A DNA stretch of 16,245 bases from CAZGLR01 sp964526635 (GCA_964526635.1 CAZGLR010000075.1:1-16245); one strand, 5' to 3'; shown: positions 7,393 through 14,548, counted from the first letter of the stretch. Made by a program: numbers and translations. Notes: generated by a model from the sequence alone, not told the origin.

Positions 7393-10300
7393 TCAGCTTC
7401 GCTCAATTAAACTAACATCCAGTCCCAGAGCCTGCAGCTCTTTGACCAACACATTGAACGATTCGGGGACACCCGGCTCGGGCGGGTTTTCGCCCTTGAC
7501 GATGGCTTCATAAATCTTGCTGCGACCGGCCACGTCATCCGACTTGACCGTGAGCATCTCCTGAAGCGCATAAGCGGCCCCATAGGCTTCCATTGCCCAT
7601 ACTTCCATCTCTCCGAAACGCTGCCCGCCGAACTGGGCTTTACCGCCCAGCGGCTGCTGCGTTACCAGCGAGTACGGTCCGATCGACCGCGCGTGTATTT
7701 TATCATCAACCAGATGCGACAGCTTCAGCATGTAAATATAACCGACCGTGATGCGATTATCGAACCGTTCACCGGTCCGGCCGTCGTGCAGCCACGCTTT
7801 TCCATCGGTATCAAGCCCCGCCTTTTCCAGTTGCTCGGTAATTTCATCAAGGCTGGCGCCGTCGAACACAGGGGTCGCAAAATGCAGCCCCAGTTTATTG
7901 GCAGCCGCTCCCAGATGTGTCTCCAAAAGCTGACCGATATTCATTCGCGACGGCACCCCCAGCGGATTGAGAATTATATCAACCGGGGTACCATCTTCCA
8001 TGTACGGCATATCCTCGATCGGAACGATGCGCGAGACGACACCCTTGTTACCATGCCGTCCGGCCATCTTATCACCAACCGAGACTTTCCGTTTGATGGC
8101 CACCTGGACTTTCACCAGTTGCTTGACGCCCGGCGGCAGTTCAGCGCCGCGCTCGACTTTATCGATTTCGACTTCCATCTCGGCGCGCTTGTCGGCCAGC
8201 AGGTTGGAGGATTCAAGAACGATCTTCTCCACCCGCGTGTTGATCTTCTCATCAGTGGTAAATCCATCGGGCGCAACCACCATGTCGAAATCGAAATCTA
8301 CCATGTTTTCGGCTTTATATTTGTGGCCGGCACGGATAATAACAGAGTTGTCAACAATTGAGCGAACGGTGTGGGCCGATTCGCCATCGAGAATTTCGCC
8401 AAGACGTTTGTTACGATGGGCGGCGATATCCTGAAAGAGTTTGTTGTAGGTCTTGCGAATCTTGGCGATTTGCAATTTCTCGAACTTTTTAGATTCGTCG
8501 GATCGTTCTTTCCGCGAGAAGATCTTGGTTTCGACCACGATCCCCTTCATGCCCGGAGGCGCCTTAAGTGAGGCATCGCGCACATCTCCGGCCTTTTCGC
8601 CGAAAATCGCCCGCAGGAGCCGTTCTTCCGGCGACAACTCGGTTTCACCCTTGGGCGTCACCTTGCCGACCAGAATATCGCCGGCCTCGACTTCAGCCCC
8701 GATGCGAATGATACCGTTCTCATCCAGATTCAACAGCGCTTCTTCCGAGACATTCGGAATTTCACGGGTGATTTCTTCCGATCCGCGCTTGGTGTCACGA
8801 ACCTGCAGTTCGAATTCCTCGATGTGAATCGACGTATACACATCTTCCTGGACGAGGCGTTCCGATAGAATTATCGCGTCCTCGAAATTGTATCCCAGCC
8901 ACGGCATAAACGCCACCAGAACATTAAACCCGAGGGCCAGATCACCGCGTTCGGTAGCTGCACCGTCGGCAATAACATCACCCTCTTCCACCTGATCACC
9001 GACCTCGACGATCGGCTTCTGGTTCAAGCAGGTATCCTGGTTGGACCGCATGAACTTAATGAGGTAATAGACATCATCCTCATAAAAGCCCAACTCATCG
9101 GGCCGGGCTTTCAGATGCGGCCGGATCACGATTTTCTGGGCATCGACAAAAACAATTTCACCAGCCCGCTTAGCGACCAGCGTGACGCCGGCATCGGTGG
9201 CCGCCTTTCTTTCCATACCGGTGCCGACAAACGGCGCCTGGGTTCGCAGAAGCGGCAGGGCCTGGCGTTGCATATTCGAGCCCATCAAAGCACGGTTGGC
9301 ATCGTCATGCTCAAGAAACGGGATCAGGGAAGCCGCCACCGACACCAGCTGCCGCGGCGACACGTCCATATAATCGATTTCTTCCGCCGGCAGCAACGGA
9401 TAATCATCGCGCTTACGGGCACGAACCATATCATTGATAAACCGACCGTTGTCATCAATCGGCTCATTGGCCTGGGCGATGACATGACGGTCTTCCTGGT
9501 CGGCGGTCAGATAGATGATCTCGCCTGTGAATTTACCCTTGTTGAATTTGCGATACGGCGTCTCGATAAATCCATAGCGGTTGACCCGGGCGTAGGTAGC
9601 CAGCGATGCAATCAATCCGATATTCGGTCCTTCCGGGGTTTCCACGGGACAAAGACGGCCATAGTGGGTATGGTGCACGTCGCGAACCTCGAAGCCGGCG
9701 CGTTCGCGGGTCAACCCGCCCGGACCGAGCGCCGATAACCGCCGCTTGTGCGTTAACTCGGATAACGGGTTGGTCTGATCCATAAACTGCGAAAGCTGAG
9801 AGGATCCGAAAAACGTTTCGATGACCGAGGAGACTGTCCGCGCATTAATCAACGACTGCGGGGTGATGGGATCATCGCTTTTCAGGCTCATTCGTTCCCG
9901 AATATTACGGGCCACGCGAGAGAGACCGACTGAAAACAGATTCGAGAGGAGTTCCCCAACCGTACGGGCCCGACGATTACCCAGGTGGTCGATATCATCA
10001 ATGTAACCATGGCCATTGCGCAGATCGACCAGACATTTGATAATCGCCACAAAATCGGCTTTATCGAGCGTGGTGTGTTCCAGCGGAATATCCAGCGACA
10101 ACCGGTTGTTAATCATATACCGGCCGACTTCACCCAGATCGTAGCGCTTGGCATTGAAAAAGAGTTTGTCCAGAAGTGATTCGGCCATCTCCATTGTGGG
10201 CGGTTCGCCCGGACGCAGCAGCGTATAGAGTTTACTCAGCGCCTCTTCCCGGTTTTTGGTCGGATCCTTGAGACAGGTGTTGATCATGACATACGCTTCG

Positions 10301-11166
10301 CGCTGTTCATCGACTTCAACGACCTTGATCTTCTTGACTTTGAGTTCCTGCAATTTTTCCAGATGGCTGGCGGTAATCGTTTCGGCGGCATTAATGACAA
10401 CTTCGCCGGTTTCTTCATCCACCACCGTTTCGGCAGCGAAATGCCCGAGGACCTTCTCGGCCGCTTTGCCGGCCAGCGACGCATTGGAGATATGGTAAAA
10501 GAGATCGAGGATTTCCTCATTGGTGGAGAAGCCGATTGCCCGCATGAGGGTCGTGGCGTGCATTTTCCGCCTTGAATCGATATGCACGTGCATGACGTCG
10601 CCGACGTCGACTTCGAATTCGACCCAGCTGCCGCGATACGGAATGATACGGGCCGAGTAAATCTGTTTCCCGTTGGGATGCGTGCTTTCGTCAAAAAAGA
10701 CACCCGGAGACCGATGCAACTGCGAGACAATAACGCGCTCGGAGCCGTTAATAATAAACGTCCCGCGCTGCGTAATCAGGGGCAGCTCACCCAGATAAAC
10801 ATCCTGCTCCATAATGTCCTTGACCTGTTTGTCCTTCCCCTCACCCTCACGCGAAACCAGTCGCAGGGTCGCCTTGAGAGGAGCGGCAAAGGTCATGTTC
10901 CGTTCCTGACATTCCGCAATGGAATACCGCCGTGTTCCCATTGTAAAGCGGACGAATTCAAGCGTGTGATTTTCCCTGATATCGGATATCGGGAAAATTT
11001 CTTCGAAAATTTGCTGCAATCCCTGGCGCAGCCTCTTTTCGGGATCGACATCAGCCTGGAGGAAATCGTTGAATGATGATAATTGAACATCCAGCAGATT
11101 CGGCAATTCGGTTCCGACCGGAATTTTGCCGAATGTGACGCGCGAGATTGGCGTTTGTCTAGCCAA
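7393..11166 (-). CDS. rpoB: DNA-directed RNA polymerase subunit beta
   Basis: Beta is the second large catalytic polymerase subunit and the target of rifampicin. The 1257-residue product has the rifampicin pocket FFGSSQLSQFMDQTNPLSEL with Asp463, His473 and Ser478 (E. coli D516, H526, S531), all in the susceptible form, followed by ETPEGPNIGLI. Near the C terminus MAGRHGNKGVVS and GGKAQFGGQRFGEMEVWA are typical. The start is TTG at 11164-11166: GGGAGGTG (11172-11179) is 5 nt upstream and the protein then begins ARQTPISRVTFGKIP. The frame stays open to 11238, but that stretch contains a hairpin and U-tract and translates to nothing family-like. It lies 259 nt after rplL, behind a structured leader, and 28 nt before rpoC. 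Confidence 0.98.
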   Translation of the reverse strand: MARQTPISRVTFGKIPVGTELPNLLDVQLSSFNDFLQADVDPEKRLRQGLQQIFEEIFPISDIRENHTLEFVRFTMGTRRYSIAECQERNMTFAAPLKATLRLVSREGEGKDKQVKDIMEQDVYLGELPLITQRGTFIINGSERVIVSQLHRSPGVFFDESTHPNGKQIYSARIIPYRGSWVEFEVDVGDVMHVHIDSRRKMHATTLMRAIGFSTNEEILDLFYHISNASLAGKAAEKVLGHFAAETVVDEETGEVVINAAETITASHLEKLQELKVKKIKVVEVDEQREAYVMINTCLKDPTKNREEALSKLYTLLRPGEPPTMEMAESLLDKLFFNAKRYDLGEVGRYMINNRLSLDIPLEHTTLDKADFVAIIKCLVDLRNGHGYIDDIDHLGNRRARTVGELLSNLFSVGLSRVARNIRERMSLKSDDPITPQSLINARTVSSVIETFFGSSQLSQFMDQTNPLSELTHKRRLSALGPGGLTRERAGFEVRDVHHTHYGRLCPVETPEGPNIGLIASLATYARVNRYGFIETPYRKFNKGKFTGEIIYLTADQEDRHVIAQANEPIDDNGRFINDMVRARKRDDYPLLPAEEIDYMDVSPRQLVSVAASLIPFLEHDDANRALMGSNMQRQALPLLRTQAPFVGTGMERKAATDAGVTLVAKRAGEIVFVDAQKIVIRPHLKARPDELGFYEDDVYYLIKFMRSNQDTCLNQKPIVEVGDQVEEGDVIADGAATERGDLALGFNVLVAFMPWLGYNFEDAIILSERLVQEDVYTSIHIEEFELQVRDTKRGSEEITREIPNVSEEALLNLDENGIIRIGAEVEAGDILVGKVTPKGETELSPEERLLRAIFGEKAGDVRDASLKAPPGMKGIVVETKIFSRKERSDESKKFEKLQIAKIRKTYNKLFQDIAAHRNKRLGEILDGESAHTVRSIVDNSVIIRAGHKYKAENMVDFDFDMVVAPDGFTTDEKINTRVEKIVLESSNLLADKRAEMEVEIDKVERGAELPPGVKQLVKVQVAIKRKVSVGDKMAGRHGNKGVVSRIVPIEDMPYMEDGTPVDIILNPLGVPSRMNIGQLLETHLGAAANKLGLHFATPVFDGASLDEITEQLEKAGLDTDGKAWLHDGRTGERFDNRITVGYIYMLKLSHLVDDKIHARSIGPYSLVTQQPLGGKAQFGGQRFGEMEVWAMEAYGAAYALQEMLTVKSDDVAGRSKIYEAIVKGENPPEPGVPESFNVLVKELQALGLDVSLIERS

Positions 11167-11171
11167 ATCGA

Positions 11172-11179
11172 CACCTCCC
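11172..11179 (-). promoter_or_regulatory. rpoB ribosome binding site
   Basis: GGGAGGTG is a near-perfect Shine-Dalgarno sequence 5 nt from TTG 11166 and fixes this rare start codon for rpoB. It lies just downstream of the U-rich tract of the preceding hairpin. Confidence 0.88.
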
Positions 11180-11181
11180 AC

Positions 11182-11234
11182 AAAATAAAAAAAGCACCCA
11201 TTCCGGCGGGCATAACTCACCGTACCGGTGGTGC
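11182..11234 (-). terminator. Terminator-like attenuator before rpoB
   Basis: On the minus strand GCACC (11230-11234) pairs with GGTGC (11194-11198), and CCGG (11225-11228) can pair with CCGG (11203-11206) inside it. The stem runs directly into seven T residues (11187-11193), then A and four more T. This has the shape of an intrinsic terminator, but it stands only a few bases before the rpoB ribosome binding site and within the operon, so it would act as a partial attenuator. In E. coli a partial terminator is known between rplL and rpoB; here the analogy is by position and shape only. The inner pairing is imperfect (A against AATG). Confidence 0.6.
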
Positions 11235-11251
11235 GCAAATCCAGTGATGTT

Positions 11252-11323
11252 AATACCTGAAAGCCACGAACGATTTATACTCTCCCTGTTGGCGGCTGAG
11301 AGTCAATTGGTACCTCAGGTATT
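11252..11323 (-). repeat. Nested inverted repeats in the rpoB leader
   Basis: A perfect 9-nt inverted repeat, AATACCTGA (11315-11323) with TCAGGTATT (11252-11260), encloses a second one, ACTCTC (11298-11303) with GAGAGT (11279-11284). In RNA this would give an outer 9-bp and an inner 6-bp stem separated by an internal loop. The AATACCTGA arm can alternatively fold on itself (TACCT-G-AGGTA). It lies just upstream of the terminator-like hairpin, as an alternative-structure element would. A TATAAA at 11274-11279 falls inside. Confidence 0.5.
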
Positions 11324-11340
11324 TGGTTGCTACAAACCGC

Positions 11341-11369
11341 AGTTTATCCACTCCCCCCACGGAAGGCAA
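11341..11369 (-). promoter_or_regulatory. Possible weak promoter upstream of rpoB
   Basis: TTGCCT (11364-11369) and TAAACT (11341-11346) are 17 bp apart, each matching four of six consensus bases. Spacing is ideal but the match is modest. It could add transcription of rpoBC independent of the ribosomal genes; chance is a serious alternative. Confidence 0.25.
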
Positions 11370-11394
11370 GTAGTGATATGATTCTCCATTCGTT

Positions 11395-11416
11395 CCCCGC
11401 CCGTTGCCGGGCGGGG
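11395..11416 (-). other. GC hairpin with GCAA tetraloop after rplL
   Basis: CCCCGCCCG (11408-11416) and CGGGCGGGG (11395-11403) form a perfect 9-bp stem closed by GCAA, a GNRA tetraloop. It begins 9 nt after the rplL stop. There is no U-tract after it, so it is not a normal intrinsic terminator; it may protect the rplL 3' end, pause polymerase or serve as an RNase site. TTCG and CGAA on either side can extend it after a small internal loop. Confidence 0.75.
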
Positions 11417-11425
11417 AGGCGAAAG

Positions 11426-11812
11426 CTACTTGATTTCGACAATAGCCCCGACGTCCTGAAGCTTATCACGAATCTGTTCAGCTTCTTCTTTGGACACCGC
11501 TTCCTTGACATTGCTCGGAGCACTATCGACCAGTTCTTTGGCTTCTTTCAGGCCGAGTGCGGTGATTTCACGAACCACTTTGATGACCTGAATCTTCTTG
11601 TCACCGGCAGACTGCAATTCGACATTGAACTCGGTTTGCTCTTCTTCCGCCGCATCGCCACCGCCGCCGGCGGGAGCTGCTACCGCAGCGACCGGAGCCG
11701 CAGCCGTGACGCCGAATTTGTCCTGCAGAGCTTTGGAAAGATCAGCCAGTTCGAGGACAGTCAGACCTTCTATCTTTTCCACGATTTCTGCAATTTTGCT
11801 CTCATCAGACAC
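11426..11812 (-). CDS. rplL: 50S ribosomal protein L7/L12
   Basis: L7/L12 dimers form the flexible ribosomal stalk that recruits and activates the translational GTPases, including EF-G and EF-Tu encoded in this same window. The 128-residue product has an N-terminal dimerisation helix pair (about 1-35), an Ala/Pro/Gly/Glu-rich hinge (about 36-60) and the conserved C-terminal domain with EKTEF-like EEQTEFNVEL and GLKEAKELVDSAP. The start is GTG at 11810-11812, with AAAGGG (11820-11825) 7 nt upstream; no in-frame ATG competes. It lies 142 nt after rplJ, with two hairpins in the gap. As L12 is present in several copies per ribosome, independent control of its translation is expected. Confidence 0.97.
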   Translation of the reverse strand: MSDESKIAEIVEKIEGLTVLELADLSKALQDKFGVTAAAPVAAVAAPAGGGGDAAEEEQTEFNVELQSAGDKKIQVIKVVREITALGLKEAKELVDSAPSNVKEAVSKEEAEQIRDKLQDVGAIVEIK

Positions 11813-11886
11813 GGTCGTACCCTTTCACTTTACAAACAGTTACTTACTTCAATTGGTTCCCGTTGCATTCCGGCACGCCACGGCAC

Positions 11887-11920
11887 GATTGGCCGGCTGG
11901 AACAATGCCCGGCCGGAATC
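11887..11920 (-). other. Second hairpin in the rplJ-rplL gap
   Basis: GGCCGG (11909-11914) pairs with CCGGCC (11891-11896) around a 12-nt loop; GATT (11917-11920) and AATC (11887-11890) extend the stem beyond a two-base bulge. No U-tract follows. It is a probable mRNA structure and its role is unknown. Confidence 0.6.
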
Positions 11921-11930
11921 AAACAGGAGT

Positions 11931-11952
11931 CGCATGAGACCAGTGTCATGCG
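11931..11952 (-). other. First hairpin in the rplJ-rplL gap
   Basis: CGCATGA (11946-11952) and TCATGCG (11931-11937) form a perfect 7-bp stem with an 8-nt loop, starting 2 nt after the rplJ stop codon. There is no U-tract. Together with the hairpin at 11887-11920 it fills most of the gap before rplL. Confidence 0.65.
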
Positions 11953-11954
11953 CC

Positions 11955-12485
11955 CTATCCATCTCCCTGCTGGCGGGCCATCGCGTCGATCGTCCCGACC
12001 AGTTCGCGGAGAATTCCGTCCAGCGTACCCACCAGCCCGGCGATCGGGCTTTCGACATCGGCGATTAACTGCGACAGCAGTTGTTCGCGCGACGGCAGAT
12101 TGGCGATACGTTCGGCATCGGAGCCGGCAAACGGCTGTTTATCTATATAAAATGCCTTAATCTCCGGTTTCTGAAGATCCTTGTTCTCTTTGAAAGTATC
12201 ATAGAGAATCTTGGCCGGAACATTTGGTTCGGCGCTGCTGAACGCGATTGCGGTCGGCCCGACCAGATGCTCGGTCATATCATCATAACCGGAATCCTTC
12301 GCGGCAATGCGCAAAAGGGTATTCTTGGCAATTATATACTTTACGCCGCCATCCCGGAGTTGCTTGCGCAGCGCAGTCATCTGCTCCACGTTCAGCCCGG
12401 CATAGTCGGTTATAAAAATATTGGTCGCTTCCTGGAAGCGCTGCGTAAGGGTAGCAACTGTATCGATTTTAATTTGTATTGGCAT
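11955..12485 (-). CDS. rplJ: 50S ribosomal protein L10
   Basis: L10 anchors the L7/L12 dimers to the ribosome at the base of the stalk, next to L11. The 176-residue product shows the family N-terminal domain with the DYAGLNVEQMTALRKQLRD helix and VKYIIAKNTLLRIA (residues about 27-61), and a C-terminal helix that binds L12. The ATG at 12483-12485 has AAGGGG (12494-12499) 8 nt upstream, and this ribosome binding site overlaps the rplA stop codon, so translation is probably coupled to rplA. The gap to rplA is 12 nt; the long L10-binding leader of E. coli is absent from this position. Confidence 0.97.
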   Translation of the reverse strand: MPIQIKIDTVATLTQRFQEATNIFITDYAGLNVEQMTALRKQLRDGGVKYIIAKNTLLRIAAKDSGYDDMTEHLVGPTAIAFSSAEPNVPAKILYDTFKENKDLQKPEIKAFYIDKQPFAGSDAERIANLPSREQLLSQLIADVESPIAGLVGTLDGILRELVGTIDAMARQQGDG

Positions 12486-12497
12486 GGCGTCTTCCCC

Positions 12498-13202
12498 TTA
12501 CTTCTTCAATTCCGTTAGAATCGCATTGTGGTCCAGCTTCAACCCGACGCCCATAGTGGAACTGATGGCCGCACTCTTGATGTAGGTACCCTTGGCGGCC
12601 GCCGGTTTTGCCTTGACAATGGCATCGAAAAATGCCCGTGCGTTTTCGACCAGTTTACCCTCTTCAAACGACACCTTGCCGATTGAAGCAGAAATTCCAC
12701 CCTGACGGTTGACCCTGAATTCAATCTTACCGGCCTTGAGCTCGGTGACAGCCTTGCCGATATCCATCGTGACCGTTCCGGATTTCGGATTAGGCATCAA
12801 ACCACGCGGCCCGAGGATTTTTCCCAGGCGCCCGACCTTGCCCATCATATCCGGCGTCACCACGATCACATCGAAATCGAGCCAGCCGTCTTGAATTTTC
12901 TGGATTTCATCGTCGCCACCGACATAATCAGCCCCGGCCGCTTTGGCCTCTTCGGCCTTTTCGCCCTGGGCAAAAGCCAGCACACGAACCGTCTTCCCAA
13001 TCCCATGCGGGAGGGATACGGTACCGCGGACAATTTGATCGGCGTGACGCGGATCAACCCCCAGATTCATGTTGATGTCAACCGACTCATCAAACTTGAC
13101 AAACGCACTCTCCTTGATAAAATGGATCGATTCATCAAGGCTAAAACGTTTGAGCCGATCGAGACCTTCCCGCGCTTTGCGGTAGTTCTTTCCGTGTTTC
13201 AT
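12498..13202 (-). CDS. rplA: 50S ribosomal protein L1
   Basis: L1 forms the mobile arm that guides deacylated tRNA out of the E site and is a known translational repressor of its own operon. The 234-residue product contains the conserved GRLGKILGPRGLMPNPKSGTVT block (about residues 123-144) and the RVNRQGGISASIGK rRNA-binding segment; length is typical. The ATG lies at 13200-13202, with AGGGAG (13214-13219) 11 nt upstream. That ribosome binding site and the first base of the ATG lie within a predicted hairpin (13202-13230). It follows rplK by 58 nt and precedes rplJ by 12 nt. Confidence 0.98.
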   Translation of the reverse strand: MKHGKNYRKAREGLDRLKRFSLDESIHFIKESAFVKFDESVDINMNLGVDPRHADQIVRGTVSLPHGIGKTVRVLAFAQGEKAEEAKAAGADYVGGDDEIQKIQDGWLDFDVIVVTPDMMGKVGRLGKILGPRGLMPNPKSGTVTMDIGKAVTELKAGKIEFRVNRQGGISASIGKVSFEEGKLVENARAFFDAIVKAKPAAAKGTYIKSAAISSTMGVGLKLDHNAILTELKK

Positions 13203-13230
13203 CAGTCTACAGTCTCCCTAGACATACTGA
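13202..13230 (-). promoter_or_regulatory. Hairpin over the rplA ribosome binding site
   Basis: On the minus strand TCAGT (13226-13230) pairs with ACTGA (13202-13206), and GTCT (13220-13223) pairs with AGAC (13212-13215), with an asymmetric internal loop AT / TGTAG and an AGGG apical loop. The loop and inner 3' arm hold the Shine-Dalgarno AGGGAG, and the outer stem reaches the first base of the ATG. The two-helix plus asymmetric-loop shape resembles known L1-binding mRNA sites in outline, which would make it a possible L1 operator; this is an inference from shape. Confidence 0.45.
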
Positions 13231-13260
13231 CTATGAATAGGTACGAGCGAACTGCTCTTT

Positions 13261-13686
13261 TTAACCGGTGACGGTTACTCCCATCGACCGGCAGGTACCT
13301 GCAATAATGTTCACCGCAGCATCAAGATCAGCCGCATTCAAATCCGGCTCCTTGAGCTTGGCGATTTCTTCAAGCTGCTTACGGGTAATGGTCCCGACTT
13401 TGGCCCGATTCGGCACGCCGGAACCCTTGCCCAACCCGAGGGCTTTTTTGACCAGTACCGCCGCCGGCGGTGTCTTGGTGACAAAGGTAAACGATTTGTC
13501 TTTAAAGACGGAGATCACAACCGGAATAATCAAACCGGCGTCCTTCTGCGTGCGGGCGTTGAACGCCTTGCAGAATTCCATAATATTGACACCCGCCTGC
13601 CCGAGCGCGGGACCTACCGGCGGAGCCGGGTTGGCGTTACCGGCCGGGATTTGCAGCTTGATCAAATTTTCTACTACTTTCGCCAC
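13261..13686 (-). CDS. rplK: 50S ribosomal protein L11
   Basis: L11 binds the GTPase-associated centre of 23S rRNA, the site of thiostrepton, and is needed for RelA activation in many bacteria. The 141-residue product has PAPPVGPALGQAGVNIMEFCKAFNA at about residues 19-43 and the C-terminal rRNA-binding domain with LKEPDLNAADLDAAVNIIAGTCRSMG; length equals the usual 141. The start is GTG at 13684-13686, with AAGGAG (13695-13700) 8 nt upstream. A longer frame would begin inside nusG with unrelated residues. It lies 22 nt after nusG. Confidence 0.97.
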   Translation of the reverse strand: MAKVVENLIKLQIPAGNANPAPPVGPALGQAGVNIMEFCKAFNARTQKDAGLIIPVVISVFKDKSFTFVTKTPPAAVLVKKALGLGKGSGVPNRAKVGTITRKQLEEIAKLKEPDLNAADLDAAVNIIAGTCRSMGVTVTG

Positions 13687-13708
13687 GACAACTGCTCCTT
13701 CGCTTGTG

Positions 13709-14251
13709 CTACCCTTTCTGCTTGACCAGTTCCACCTGCAGAAAATCGAGCTCCACCGGGGTCGGACGGCCAAAAATCGAGACCATCACTTTAACTTTTT
13801 TGCGTTCCAGATTCACTTCACTGACAAATCCCGCGAAATCCGCAAACGGCCCGTCGATAACTTTCACCTGATCGCCGGCCATAAACGGCACGTCCGTCAT
13901 TTCCGCTTCGCGGGTCTGATCGACCTGACCAAGAATCCGGTCGACTTCATCTTTTCTGAGCGGCTGCGGCTTGCCCTTGGCGCCGACGAAATTGGTAATC
14001 CCGGGCGTGGAGACGACCAGATTCTGCGTCACCTTGTCGAGTTCCATCTCCACCAGGATATAACTTGGCAAAAACTTTTTGGTCGATGTCGACCGTTTGC
14101 CGTTTTTCATCTCCGTCACCTGCTCGGTCGGAATGAGCACATCTCCGAAACGGTCCTGCAGTCCCTGAGTTTGAACCGCCGACTCCAGATACCGTTTGGC
14201 CTTTTGCTCATGGCCCGAATAGGTATGGACCGCGTACCAGCGCAGCGCCAT
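13709..14251 (-). CDS. nusG: Transcription termination/antitermination factor NusG
   Basis: NusG binds the beta' clamp helices over the polymerase cleft, increases processivity, and links polymerase to ribosome (S10) or Rho through its KOW domain. The 180-residue product has the NGN domain (MALRWYAVHTYSGHEQKA to about residue 110) and a C-terminal KOW domain (AGDQVKVIDGPFADFAGFV, about 125-180). The ATG at 14249-14251 has GAGG (14260-14263) 8 nt upstream; an in-frame GTG three codons earlier overlaps that site and is unlikely. It follows secE by 23 nt, the conserved secE-nusG-rplK order. Confidence 0.97.
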   Translation of the reverse strand: MALRWYAVHTYSGHEQKAKRYLESAVQTQGLQDRFGDVLIPTEQVTEMKNGKRSTSTKKFLPSYILVEMELDKVTQNLVVSTPGITNFVGAKGKPQPLRKDEVDRILGQVDQTREAEMTDVPFMAGDQVKVIDGPFADFAGFVSEVNLERKKVKVMVSIFGRPTPVELDFLQVELVKQKG

Positions 14252-14274
14252 AGACAACACCTCGGTTCGTTTCC

Positions 14275-14454
14275 TTAAAATATCGCGCGGACGGCTTCGT
14301 TGAGAATAAAGTCCACAACCCCGATAAACAACGATACGATCACCGAGACGACGACTGTGACGATGGTCGACCCGATCACTTCATTCCGTGTTGGCCAGGT
14401 TACCTTGGTCAACTCCATTCGGGTCTCTTTCAAAAACTTGATGACTTTATCCAC
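14275..14454 (-). CDS. secE: Preprotein translocase subunit SecE
   Basis: SecE clamps the SecY channel in the inner membrane and is essential for Sec-dependent export. The 59-residue product has an amphipathic N-terminal helix with the hallmark KFLKETRMELTKVTWPTRNEV (about residues 5-25) and a single membrane segment, STIVTVVVSVIVSLFIGVVD (about 29-48); this is the short one-span form usual outside enterobacteria. I chose GTG at 14454, since AAGGG (14461-14465) is 6 nt upstream; a TTG at 14460 would touch the ribosome binding site. It starts 20 nt after tRNA-Trp and is followed by nusG. Confidence 0.95.
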   Translation of the reverse strand: MDKVIKFLKETRMELTKVTWPTRNEVIGSTIVTVVVSVIVSLFIGVVDFILNEAVRAIF

Positions 14455-14474
14455 AACCAACCCTTATCTTCATG

Positions 14475-14548
14475 CAGGCCAGGAGGGACTCGAACCCCCA
14501 ACCGCCGGTTTTGGAGACCGGAACTCTACCAAATTGAGCTACTGGCCT
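14475..14548 (-). tRNA. trnW: tRNA-Trp (anticodon CCA)
   Basis: A 74-nt cloverleaf: acceptor AGGCCAG with CTGGCCT, anticodon stem CCGGT/ACCGG around CTCCAAA (anticodon CCA), T arm GGGGG-TTCGAGT-CCCTC, and discriminator G, the normal tRNA-Trp base. The 3' CCA is not encoded. It lies 15 nt after tuf and 20 nt before secE, so it must be excised from a polycistronic transcript. The tuf-trnW-secE linkage is widespread in bacteria. Confidence 0.97.

Noticed and set aside
9700..9800. Possible rifampicin-resistance change in rpoB
   Set aside because: All key pocket residues (Asp463, His473, Ser478 and neighbours) are the susceptible form.
11167..11238. 24-residue N-terminal extension of RpoB
   Set aside because: It runs through the hairpin and U-tract, and a near-perfect Shine-Dalgarno sequence precedes TTG 11166.
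11274..11306. TTGACT and TATAAA as an rpoB promoter
   Set aside because: The hexamers are 21 bp apart, too far for a normal sigma-70 promoter; kept only as part of the inverted-repeat region.
13687..13773. 29-residue N-terminal extension of L11 reaching into nusG
   Set aside because: The extension is nusG read in another frame, and AAGGAG supports GTG 13686, giving the standard 141 residues.
13268..14278. Plus-strand open frame of 336 codons opposite rplK and nusG
   Set aside because: Shadow of two well-supported genes; composition is that of reverse-complemented coding sequence.
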